The notes beneath the pieces were generated by a model that was not told the DNA's origin, searched no databases, and was given only the letters and a program-made list of their open reading frames with translations. Below are positions 37,187 to 47,174 of a DNA stretch of 64,000 bases, one piece after another. The position numbers were made by a program, and so were the translations under genes. Within the stretch, counting starts at the first letter, position 1. Each line of letters begins with the position of its first letter. The stretch lies in the NCBI GenBank assembly GCA_036346355.1, contig CM070585.1, forward strand, positions 2,309,001-2,373,000, read 5' to 3'. Source of the stretch: Rhipidocladum racemiflorum. Its lineage: Eukaryota; Streptophyta; Magnoliopsida; Poales; Poaceae.

Positions 37187-38010
37187 GGCACGCGCCACCG
37201 CGTGGGCACGCACCGCCGCCTCACACCGTGCCGCCACAGCTTCGCGCTTTGGATGCCCCATCGGTGTCTTGGCCTCAGGCTCCACCAACTTCGGAGAAAC
37301 GCATAGCGGCTCTCGCCGTTGCCGGTTTCACGTGCTTCAGGTGACACCGCCGTTACTCTGGATTCATGCAGCGCGGGCGTGGCTGTCGTGGGTGCCGCCA
37401 CCATCGTGGGAGACGAGACGCTGCAGCAGGACACAAGGAGGTGCTCGCGCGAAACAAGACGCCGTCATGGAAGTCAAGGCGTTACCGTAGTTGCGCGGGA
37501 GACGAGGCGTCGTCAGCGTGGCCGCGCGTTGCGATGGTCCTCTGTCGTGCGCTTTGGGATGTGAGGTGCAGTGTGGCGGTACTGCCGCGCATCGAGCGTC
37601 GGTGTGCGCTTCGAGTGAGAGGAGCCAGATCGCCGCCAGTGGGAGCCGTTGCCAGGGGCTCTTTGTCGGTGGTGCCGTTTTTTCCATATGTGCTTATGAA
37701 CAGTAATTACTCAATGAACATTAATACTAACCATTAGGAGAATTAATATACTGGATTAAAATAATTGTCAAGATGTAATTACTGTATGTAGCTCAAAACA
37801 TACGTAGGGTTTGTAGCAGATTTAATCGCGTATAGCCGGATGATTTCGGTGCAGTGTAGATCGATGTAGGTAAACGATCTTGATTTGCCTCGTTAAAACG
37901 TCATTTGAGTACATGCACAGAACAAGTTGTGATTAGCACAATGAAAACACAATCTAATCATCAATATATTTAGAACGACATATATGGATGAAGAGCATTC
38001 GTGCTGATAA

Positions 38011-38230
38011 TGCGTTATAAAGTGTAGTTGTTCACGCGCGATCAATTAATGGCACGCCACAAAATCACAAGAAAAGTAAGGGGGCAAAGATCTCTCTTTA
38101 TTATATTGATTCTCTCTGTAGAAAGGTGTGTCCAATATATAGCAAAACTGATAGGAGATAGATCCAGATTCATCCACCAATAGATAAAGTCCTTTTAAAC
38201 TTGAACTAGGATTCTATCTGTATCGTAACA
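38011..38230 (-). repeat. 5' LTR of the Copia element (220 bp)
   Basis: On the minus strand it starts TGTTACGATACAG and ends TTTATAACGCA. The adjoining TTATCAGCACGAATGC marks the primer-binding side. Confidence 0.8.
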
Positions 38231-40946
38231 ACCGTGAGCTGCTAATCCCTTTTTTTTTTCCTGATTTGGCAAAGCTGGCAATTAGTCGACATGGAATGGA
38301 AAGGAAGCGATTAATTAAGGCCAATATAAAATGCGTCACACCTCCTTCCCCACTGCCGCCTCCTTCCATGGCCGGCTCTGTTCAGCTCTAGTTGCTTCCA
38401 ACGTGTTAGAAGCACCGTACTGCTTGTAGCGTATGTATCTTTTCCCGATTGCCTTTTGAGCTAATTGGCCAGGGAAACGAACCATTAGTAGCATGCATGC
38501 TTGCCACACAGGCAAAAAAGGTCAGCAAGTTGCCCACTGTGTGTTGATCTTTTTGCCATGGAGATCGTGAGTAGGTCACAGTGCAGGAGGATCGGTGCCG
38601 GTGCCGCTGCCGGTCATGTCGACATGATAGTGCAACGTCCGAATGCCCCAGCAGATAGCCACCCTTCAGCCTTGCCAGCCGGCCTAGTGAAAAATCGCAT
38701 GCTATGTTGCTTTGTAAATGTGCTAATCTAGTCGCTCACTGCCTAAGGTTTCATGATTGCTTGCCCTTCGATCGAACCATTCGTTGGCCGATTTCACCAT
38801 CATGCTCATGTGCATCTTGCCCCGGTCACCTCTGGCTCTCACGGCTGCAGAATCAGATCGATATCATCGGCGTAACATCCTACGAGGAGACACTGTGGTT
38901 TACCTGTCATCCGCAGGACAAGACCGGAATTCAGAAGACGTCATGTATCAATTCCAGTTTCTGTTTCTACCCTGCAGGTTCAGGGAGTCGACGGGTTGCT
39001 TGATTTGAGTGAGCTTAATCAATTAACTAGTACATCAAAGAGTTTCAGACGTTCATGGTACACTGAAAAAGGTTTGTGGCCAACACACAGAAACGAGGTT
39101 AGAATTGTGTGTTAGTGGCTGACGCCTTTCTAGTGTTTGTGTGCACGCTTGATATATGTCCGTGGCTTTTCATACTGGTTTTCAGAATACCAAGCTGTTC
39201 GATTATTTGAGCAGGTCAGGTTGGTGTTCTTTGCAATGACACCGACCACATTTACAGAAGACTAAAAAATAAGGCAGGTGATGATGATGCCAGATGCGCT
39301 CAATAACGGAAGTCGATTGCCTGACGAAGCATAGTAGTAGAACTCTAGTTCTGTTAGTTGTTTCCAAGATCTTAACCAGTAGGAAATGGTTTTGCAAAGC
39401 TGGTTCCTGTTTCTGGGATCAACACTTTCAACAGCGATATATACTGAACGAAGATTATCAGAATTGGGCTGTGTGACGTGTAACAGGGCACCTAGCCAGT
39501 AATTTCTCTCTTAATCTCTTTGGTTTGGCTCCACTTTGATAAAAATTGCAAAAGAGTGTGACCTGAAACTAGCACTTTGACCCTGAGTGCAGAAATGACG
39601 ACAGGAAGAAAGCACCAGCACCATCAGATGAGATTATTATGAACCAAAGTGACACACCAAGAAAGCACCAGCATTATCTTTTTTATTCAAGGGGAAAAAA
39701 ACCAGCATTATCAGGTGAGATTATTATGAACCCAAGTGACATAGCAAGCACGACTACGGCAAAAAAAAAAAATGATATGCCAGCATGTTTTAGTATTTGG
39801 CAGATACGTAAGGATTGAATGGATCTGCGCGAGTTCAAACGTAACCATGAAATCGCATCACCACTGAAAAAGCACAAAGAAATCCTCAGCCCACAAGGCA
39901 CCTAGAAAGCAAGACAACTCATTTACAAATTGACTTGCGCTGCCTTATGCGTTCGATCGCCGTTCCCAGTAGTCCACCGCAACCTGATCATCAGGCATGG
40001 CGGATGCAGCTGCACTGCATGCATATCATGCAGGCCTCACGTCACTGACGAGCTCAGCGGCATGCGTGCGCGGCAGACGCAGACGCAGACGCAGACGCAG
40101 CGCACCAAATCAACCCACAGGCTTCAAATCAACGCACTACATGTATGGAATGCAGAGGAGCTGGGAAAGGTAGTCGTTCTTGGTGGGTCTTCGACATGTT
40201 GCTCTCCTTGACCTTGAGGAACCCTTTTTAGTTGCTGGAACTGATCAATGCATTAGAGCAAGTATAATAAGGTGATATAAGCGGACTATAAGAGCTGCCA
40301 CATCATATTTTTACTTTGTTGGAAGAAAGAGAAGAGAAAAGAGAGAAGAAGTGGGCTAACACAGATTCCAAAGAAGAGAGGATGGATGGGTGGACCATTT
40401 ATTAATGTGTAGATTGTTTCTACAGCTAACTTATTATATGGGTGAGCTTTTAGACGGTTGTGTATGATATGGCAACCACATATAGCCAGCAGTGAGCTAT
40501 ATTATTAGCCTTGCTTTTATGGATTAATGCGTGCCTCGAGGAAAAAAATGTGTTGATGTTTTCTCTCATGAATGATTCCTGTTCATGGAATGCATGAGCA
40601 CAATGGGTAGCAAATGCGTGCCCCCCCTGGATGGGTCCTGGAGTGAGGTGGAGCAGGTTGCCTGTCAGATATTTGTGGGTCTGTACTCTGTAGGTTTTTC
40701 TCAAGGAGGCCATATGAAGCGTTCCTTTCGAAATTGACGTAGTTCAATAGAAAATTATTTTATTTATCATTTAAATGGTTATTTCAAATCTGAGCTAACA
40801 AGCACTGTCAAGCCGAGACTCGTTAAACTTTTTCCTTTCATCGAACAATCTAGCATTCCTCTAAAACAATTGAAATAGTTCTATGGAACATAACAACTGG
40901 CGCGCTACAATTGTTTGATGCAATGTAGGCATAGCACAGCCAAGAA
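38231..40946. other. Intergenic sequence downstream of the PAD1 gene
   Basis: No gene was recognised. Contents are a partial direct duplication of about 50 bp (39607-39660 and 39700-39755, sharing GAGATTATTATGAAC), a (GCAGAC)n run at 40073-40100, and a possible degraded MITE at about 40253-40455, with GAGCAAGTATAATAAG on the left and a partly complementary CTTATTATATGGGTGAGC on the right. Confidence 0.4.
40073..40100 (+). repeat. (GCAGAC)n hexanucleotide repeat
   Basis: About four to five units. Confidence 0.85.
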
Positions 40947-43900
40947 TTAGGTATCCTTCGGGGCACCCTTCTTTGCAGCCTCAGCTGCAGCCTTCTCTGC
41001 CTCGATCTCAGCAACATGTTCATCAATTTCAGCCTCCTCTAGTTGACGAAGACCATCCTTCTTTGTCATCACTGCAATCTCGATGTTCTTCCCACCACTC
41101 TCAACAACCTAAAAGGTTTGTCAGTCTATTAGAGATTGCCGAACAAACACAAAAATCGAAAAGATGAACTGAAGATACAAGTCACATCACAACGTTGTCT
41201 TTCAAACAAAAAAAAGATAAGCATAATGGCAAGGGCGCAAGAGAAAACAGAACTACTGTAGAATAAAGATCAAGCAATTCCATCTGGATGCTGCAACTGA
41301 ATACCATCCTAGTAGAAATTTTGGATCTGACAATTAAGCTGCAACTAAATACTGTCCCAGTAAAGAATTTAGATAGTGAAAATTACGCTCGTGGAACACC
41401 AAAATCAACCAGGATGTATGCTGGTATAAGTTGTAGACCCATGAAGATGAATTGGTGCATTATGCCACCTGCCACTCACACACTAGTGACTACAAAATGA
41501 CAAGACGTGACAATAGAGAACTGAGAAACTTTTTGAGAAATGTTGCAAAAGTTTAGTTTCAGATGTGACCTACATTGGAGATAAATATAAGGAATAAAAC
41601 AAACATGTCTGATCCATCAGAAGAAAAAAAAGACTAAAGAGACAACAAACTTATGAAAGCACCGGTCGTACTTTCGAAGTGCAAGTACAAGAACATTTGG
41701 TAGATCATATAATTCCATAAGAGTCTGCTATCAAAGTAGTTGAAACAAACATTTGCAAAAGCGGGGTTATGCTCATATATTCTCTGAGTCAGAGTCAGAG
41801 CAGAAGCCAGAGGATAGGCACAGACATCTAACATCTAACAATTGCATGATAGACCTAGAGTTGCGCAACATCCAGGAGACAGGAATAAATAGGAAAGCCC
41901 CCATGATCGCTCAATTATAAACTCTGTATAATTTGTAATTTTATTAAAAGAATGGAGTGAATAATCAGACAAAAATAAATTTGGTACTCAGAGAGGCCTA
42001 AACAAGCTTCTCGGCACAATTAAAAGAAAGCTGCGCCAGGAATACCTATGTAAAGACCTCATCATAACTCATAAGTACATGTCAAATTCATCATTTTCAT
42101 CTCCATTCCACTACATGTAACATAGCTAGGACCCAGAAGAAAAAATTGTTATGAATAGCACTTGTATTCAATATGAGGGCCAATGGCCACAATATATAGA
42201 GTACATGAGGAAAAGGAAAAGGAATAGGACTCTATCTATAACAGAAACTTATCTATAACTATAAGAGATAATATATCCTTAACACCCCCCCACAAATGCA
42301 AGGCGTATGCAATAGCATTGCATTTGGAAGGGATGAACTAAAATAGGGAAAATCCAAAGTCATAGTCTTGAAGTAGCCGTCGTAGCATGTAACTCTTGAA
42401 AAATCTAGCTGACGAAGAACAGCCAACGAAGAACCGAGTCGGTGAAGAAAAATCGACGAAGAAGCCAAATCGTCGAACCAAAGTCGAAGGTAGGGCCGAG
42501 TCGACGAAGAAAAGTCGAAGATGAAGCCAAATCGACAAACGGAAGTCGAAGGTAGGGCTGAGTCGACGAAGAAGAACCGACGAGGCCGACAAAACGAAGC
42601 CGAGCCGAGGTAATAAGAGTTGACAGAATGAGCCAAGCCGATAAAGGAGTCAAGCGACGACAGAATCAAGATGCTAAAGACTTGGATGGACGCAACGGAA
42701 GACTAAAGAAAATACTAAAAATACCAATAGTAGATACCAGCAACAGCAACAGCTAGATCAAAACTCAGCGGCGACACCTGACCCAGAAAATGATGTCGAC
42801 GTCGAACCAAAGCTCATCGTCGATGGCCAAGGCAAGGAGAAGCCCCGACGATAGCGGCTGAAGGAGCGAGATAAACTCCAGATTGATAGCGGTAGCCATC
42901 GGCAAAACTGAAGAAGCCTGAACCGTAGAAAACGGAGAAGCCAAAAGAGCCGAAGCCGGATCGGGTAGAGCCGGACCCGTTCGGTTTGTTAAAACCGATT
43001 CACAAAACGGCTCTAGCAGATCCCGATCCGATCTCGATCTCGTCCAAATCCCGATCAATGCTACCGACTCGGGCGCGGGCGGTCAGGCTGGAGGCCGGCC
43101 GACGGAGCGCAAGGCGGTGATCAGAGCGGTCAGAGACGGTCGGGAAGGAGCACGGTGGTCGGCGTCGCCGGGTGGGAAGGAGACGGCCGGCAAGGAGCAC
43201 GGCGTCGCCGCGGAAGAAGCGACAAGGAGCTTCAGCGGCGTCGGTCGGGAAGAACCTGATGGCGTCGTCGGCGAGGAAGGAGACAACGGCCGGAGCACGG
43301 CGTCGCCGGGCGAACGGGCGGCAAGGAGCTTGGCGGCGTCGGTCGGGAAGGAGCACAGTGGCCGGCGTCGTCGGGCAGGAAGAAGACGGCCGGCAAGGAG
43401 CACGACGGCGTCGCTGGGCGGAAGCTGGGCGCCGGCCGGGAAGATCAAGCAGGCGGTGCAGATCCGGCGGCTTGCTGTCGACGTCCTGGGCCAAGCATGC
43501 GTCGAGCACGGCGTCGGAGACCTAGTCGCAGAGCTTGTCCGGGTGGCCCTCGTTCACGGACTCGGAAAACCGAGCAACCGGGCTGGAGGCGACCGGCTCA
43601 AGCACGAGCGGCACGAGATCAACCGGAGTAGAGGTGATTCCGCTGGAGAGGCAGCGCCGCCAAGACAAGGCGACGAGAGAAGCTGCCGAAAAGGTTGAGG
43701 CACAAGTGTTCACGCCAAAGAGGAACCTAACCCTAAACCTTGGCTTTGATACCATGTTATGAATAGCACTTGTATTCAATATGAGGGCCAATGGCCACAA
43801 TATATAGAGTACATGAGGGAAAGGAATAGGACTCTATCTATAACAGAAACTTATCTATAACTATAAGAGATAATATATCCTTAACAAAAATCACCACAAT

Positions 43901-45184
43901 TGTGAGTGGCAACTGGTAAGTAAGACCTTTCACAGATTGTTCAACACACCCAGTACTTTTCACCCCTTTTTTTTGGCATGTATGCCAATCAGTTGCGATT
44001 TATTTTGAATCCATACTCCGAAAGTACTATGACATGACAAAGAACAAGTATTAACCCCTTGGATGAGTATATAAAAGAATAAAATGTTCCATACAAGGTA
44101 AAGACTGTCATATTTCCAAAGGCACCTCAAATACTTTGTGCTTAATTAACACTCTAAGCTCGTCGCAAATTATCGCTGGACAAACTACTGCTCCTAGAGC
44201 TTCCTAGGATTGCCAGCGTCAAACATAATAGCAGTAACCATGACATCACCTGATGAAAGATAAACAGAAACAGGGGTAGAAAACTAGAAATCAAGGGTAC
44301 ATTTCTCGTGAACTGCTAGTTAGATCATTCTACCTTTGTTATTCCTGGATCATGTTAGCTATGCTCAATTGTCCTACTGCCATTAAACAGGAAAGATGTG
44401 ACCTTTATAACGAATCAAGCAATTGGCAATTTGGCGTAACCTGTACTAAATCAAGTATAATCTGCTGCTTAAACTGAAAGCAAGCAACATATAGTCATGA
44501 ATACCTCTAAGAGAGCGCTTATGGCGAGCTTGATGGTCTCCTTGCCGGAGGTCTCCTTGTAGTTCTTTTCCAGGAACTCCCTCATGGAGTTGGAATTCCT
44601 CCCAGTGGCGTTGGCCTTCCACGCCGAGAAGGTGCCGGACGGGTCAGTCTGGTAAAGGGCGGGCTTGTCGGTGTAGGGGTCGAATCCGACGATGAGTGTG
44701 GAGAGGCCGAAGGGGCGGACACCGCCGCTCTGGGTGTACTTCTGCTGCAGGCCGGCGATGTAGCGGGTGATGTACTCGACGGTGACGGGGTCCTCGACGG
44801 TGAGGCGGTGGCTCTGGCACTCGACCCGCGCGCGGTTGATGAGCACGCGCGCGTCCGCCTTGAGCCCCGCGCACGCCAGCGCGATGTGCGTGTCAAGGCT
44901 CGCGATCTTCCGCACCGACCTGCGCGAGCAGAAGCCGGCGAAATGAGATCTGTGGATCGGAAGGGGACGCGAGGGGAAGGGGACAGGTGGGGTTTCCTGG
45001 CAGCGTAGTACCTCGAGTCCTGGAGCTTGGGGGTGGACTTCTTCTCGACGCCGAGGACGACGGTGTCGGTGCCGCGGACGCCGACGGCGGCGTTGCCCTT
45101 GCGGACCGCCTCGAGGGCGTACTCGACCTGGAAGAGGTGGCCGTCGGGGGAGAAGACGGTGATAGCGCGGTCGTAGCGGGCCAT
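40947..45184 (-). CDS. PAD1: 20S proteasome subunit alpha-4 (PSMA7 / PAD1)
   Basis: Exon 1 is 45184-45012, exon 2 is 44919-44505 and exon 3 is 41108-40947, giving 249 aa. The start MARYDRAITVFSPDGHLFQ and the following VEYALEAVRKGNAAVGVRG form the alpha-subunit signature. Later blocks include KIASLDTHIALACAGLKADA, YIAGLQQKYTQSGGVRPFG, LIVGFDPYTDKPALYQTDPS and REFLEKNYKETSGKET. Exon 3 encodes VVESGGKNIEIAVMTKKDG and a charged tail rich in Glu, Lys and Ala. Alpha subunits are non-catalytic and form the outer ring and gate of the 20S core in cytosol and nucleus. The length matches what I recall for plant PAD1. Intron 1 is 92 bp. Intron 2 is 3396 bp and contains the LTR element at 42147-43886, in the same orientation as the gene. 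Splice sites are intact. Confidence 0.96.
42147..42284 (-). repeat. 3' LTR of copy C (138 bp)
   Basis: It adjoins the polypurine tract. It has a 6-bp AAAGGA-type addition relative to the other LTR. Confidence 0.9.
43471..43566 (-). pseudogene. Captured S-adenosylmethionine synthetase fragment
   Basis: The minus strand reads SESVNEGHPDKLCD, a TAG stop (43524-43522), then VSDAVLDACLAQDVDSK. This is the highly conserved N-terminal block of plant S-adenosylmethionine synthetase (methionine adenosyltransferase, which makes SAM from Met and ATP). The stop stands at a Gln codon (CAG to TAG), and Val replaces the usual Pro near the end. Similarity ends abruptly after DSK. On the upstream side the residues just before SES already differ from the enzyme. 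The stretch lies inside the LTR element and is not expected to be functional. Confidence 0.9.
43755..43886 (-). repeat. 5' LTR of copy C (132 bp)
   Basis: It adjoins the primer-binding site at 43742-43754. The AAAAT duplication follows at 43887. Confidence 0.9.
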
Positions 45185-45569
45185 CCTGGCGCCGCCGGCG
45201 GTCGGCTCGGCTTAGGGTCTCGGGCTTCCCGGCACTGCAGTGGTGGTCGTGCCTTGGTTGGTCGTTCGAGTGTGTGTTCTAAAATCTAAAGCTCGGTGTG
45301 GCTTTTGGGGAAGAAGGGGTTTGTTTCTAGTCGGGCTCCGCCTTTCTCGGTCGTGCTCGTTTCGTTTTTCTTGGGAGAGAAGAAGACGGCGACGCGGGCT
45401 TGATGTGGTGGGTTGGGCCAATTTCCCAGCAGAGTACACAAGGTCACTACGACAACACTACGTGTCCGTTTCTTTTGAAACATTTGTAGTACAACTCTTA
45501 TCTATATCATCTAAAATAAATAAAAAGTTAACTTATACAATAACTATATCTAAAAGTTATTTTTAGATG
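45185..45569. other. PAD1 5' leader and promoter region
   Basis: GC-rich sequence just above the ATG, then AT-rich sequence towards the Gypsy LTR. No clear TATA box was picked. The Gypsy LTR begins only about 0.4 kb upstream of the start codon. Confidence 0.45.
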
Positions 45570-46195
45570 CTATGTGTTTGCACCATAATTTAGCATATGT
45601 GGATAATATCGGCCCAATTTGGAATGGAAGGTACGATACAGTTAAAATTTGATTATATCCCGTAACCAACATGGATTCGGTTGCTAAAAGAGTTTGATTC
45701 AAAACTGATACGGGTTCGGTTGCCGTATCCAGGATGGACTCAGGTCGGCTAAAGCAATATAAAAGGGGACGGACCAAGAAGGAAGAAGAATCAATCCAAC
45801 ACTACACGCATTTACCTTTTACAATTTTTTTCGTCGTTTTAGTTTTGCAATCATCCCTCTGTAAGTCGACGAGATCAATAAAGTTGTGTATCGCCGATTG
45901 TTGATCTTGACCGATTTCACCCAGGTTCGATCTGCTTTGTGTTGTTGCACATGGCCTCTTAAAGCCGATTTTGCCTTGCCCTCGGATTAGCCGTAATTGG
46001 TTGATCTATTTATCTCCTGATCGGCTTTTAGCCGACTAGTGTTAAGCCGATAAGCGTCGATTTATCGGCTTTGCTTGATTTTACAAACTTTAACTTGTCA
46101 ATTACATGTTAAATTGACTGTAACGCTCTGCAAACCCGGCGTTTGTCTCGTATGTTCGAAGCCAGGAACCCTGCTTCACGTTTTTAGCGCGAACA
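45570..46195 (+). repeat. 5' LTR of the outer Ty3/Gypsy element
   Basis: It ends ...TAGCGCGAACA at 46195. The continuing sequence, TATTTTGGCACGCCCAGTGG, is found at 60263-60282 on the far side of the inner element and is the typical Gypsy LTR/primer-binding junction. A TATA box (TATAAAAGG, 45758-45766) lies within it, and words such as AGCCGATAAG recur. The left end is uncertain because the partner LTR is outside the window. Confidence 0.7.
45758..45766 (+). promoter_or_regulatory. TATA box of the outer Gypsy LTR
   Basis: TATAAAAGG is followed by an A/G-rich leader. It points away from the PAD1 gene, which is transcribed leftwards from 45184. Confidence 0.6.
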
Positions 46196-46196
46196 T

Positions 46197-47101
46197 TGAC
46201 GAGTACCCATACCATGGGTACCCCCATCAGCCCGGAAGCACGAACGGGCTGACCTATCATGGCGGAGGCCCGGCACCACCGAAAGGTACTTGGGCCGCAG
46301 GAACGAGCCCCGACCTGTGCGGGGCCGACCCCGGACGGTCGGCGGACTCCGGTTCCGGGCGGTCGGCATGCGCCGGCCGCCTAATATTGAAGCTCAAGCT
46401 CGACCTGCGCACGAGCCGGCAGGGCCCACGCCAGTGTCAGGCGGCTGCTTTGTGCGCAGCGTCCCCTGACATCCGCACCAGGGTAGGCGGCTCCTTCCCA
46501 AGGCTGTCAGAAGAGCCACCGAAGAAGTCAAGCCCCCGTCCCGTCGCCTGGCACACCGCAGAGGAGTACGCCCACTCCCGAGGCCAAAGCAAAGTCAAGC
46601 GCCATTAAAGCCACCGAGGCTGACAAGAGCACCACGCAACACGCCACCCTGACAGCATTACGCTAGACTGTACGCCACAGAGCCACCAACCCTACCTCGG
46701 GACGGGCAGGGGTTGGCCGGACAAGACAGAAGCCAGACCTCAAGACGTGCAGACCCCTCTCCTCGTAGTCTTCCCAACTCCCGTGTAACCTGCCTCCTCC
46801 GTCTATATAAGGAGAGGCAGGGCCCGAGAGGGAGGGGCGCTGAGAGAAGAGAAAACAGTCTCCTAGGTAGCCTCGACTCCCTAGCGAACACCTCAAGGGG
46901 ATCGGACAGTAGGCCGTCGCCTCGCCTGTACACCCCTTGTCCGTCTCCCAAAGATCAATACATTCACACCGCACTGACGGAGTAGGGACATTCGGCCGAA
47001 CCAAGATACATCTTCGACTCCTTGAGTCGACCATTCGAGAGAGGGAGCGCGACCCCATCCGACCATAAATTAAATATTCTTAGGTGCACGAAACACCGGC
47101 A
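46197..47101 (+). repeat. 5' LTR of the inner Gypsy element (905 bp)
   Basis: It starts TGACGAGTACCCATACCATG and ends AAACACCGGCA. The following GTTAGCGCGCCCGGTAGGGG resembles a Gypsy primer-binding site (TGGCGCGCCAGGTAGGGG type). A TATA box (TATATAA) lies at 46804-46810. Confidence 0.9.
46804..46810 (+). promoter_or_regulatory. TATA box of the inner Gypsy 5' LTR
   Basis: TATATAAGGAGAGG. The same sequence occurs at 59957 in the 3' LTR. Confidence 0.7.
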
Positions 47102-47174
47102 GTTAGCGCGCCCGGTAGGGGTCTCGCGCGTCTTCACCGACATCCTCATCTTCGGGTTCCCATTCTCCTCCCTG

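Larger units (their letters stand above)
28600..38230 (-). mobile_element. Decayed Ty1/Copia retrotransposon with nested insertions
   Basis: The element is read on the minus strand. The 5' LTR is 38230-38011, followed by a primer-binding-type sequence (TTATCAGCACGAATGC, complement of 37995-38010). Then come a leader with tandem AT-rich repeats, gag (about 34340-33500), integrase and reverse transcriptase (about 32500-29700), a polypurine tract of GA repeats, and a 3' LTR ending near 28600. Coding parts carry many stops and substituted catalytic residues, so it cannot work alone. Nested inside are a hAT MITE (28805-29321), a hairpin (32993-33125) and a solo LTR (35554-37186). The outer end of the 3' LTR is diverged and no target duplication was confirmed. 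Confidence 0.85.
42147..43886 (-). mobile_element. Small non-autonomous LTR element (copy C) in the PAD1 intron
   Basis: The LTRs at 43886-43755 (5') and 42284-42147 (3') read TGTTAAGGATATAT...CATAACA on the minus strand. A perfect 5-bp duplication AAAAT flanks the element (42142-42146 and 43887-43891). The primer-binding site TGGTATCAAAGCC (complement of 43742-43754) and a G7 polypurine tract (complement at 42285) are in place. The LTRs differ mainly by one 6-bp indel. The interior (about 1.47 kb) has no gag or pol. Its 3' half matches copy A, with an extra duplication of a roughly 60-bp TTCGTCGA-containing block, and its 5' half contains a SAM synthetase fragment. Confidence 0.93.

Noticed and set aside
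42765..43058. Minus frame with a hydrophobic acidic stretch (SLLQPLSSGLLLALAIDDEL) considered as a gag remnant
   Set aside because: No match to Copia gag motifs that I recognise; could be another captured fragment, but unsupported.
43117..43698. 193-aa plus-strand frame in the intronic LTR element
   Set aside because: Antisense shadow over the captured SAM synthetase piece; Gly/Arg-rich low complexity.
44987..45289. 100-aa plus-strand frame over the PAD1 first exon
   Set aside because: Antisense of a clearly coding exon.
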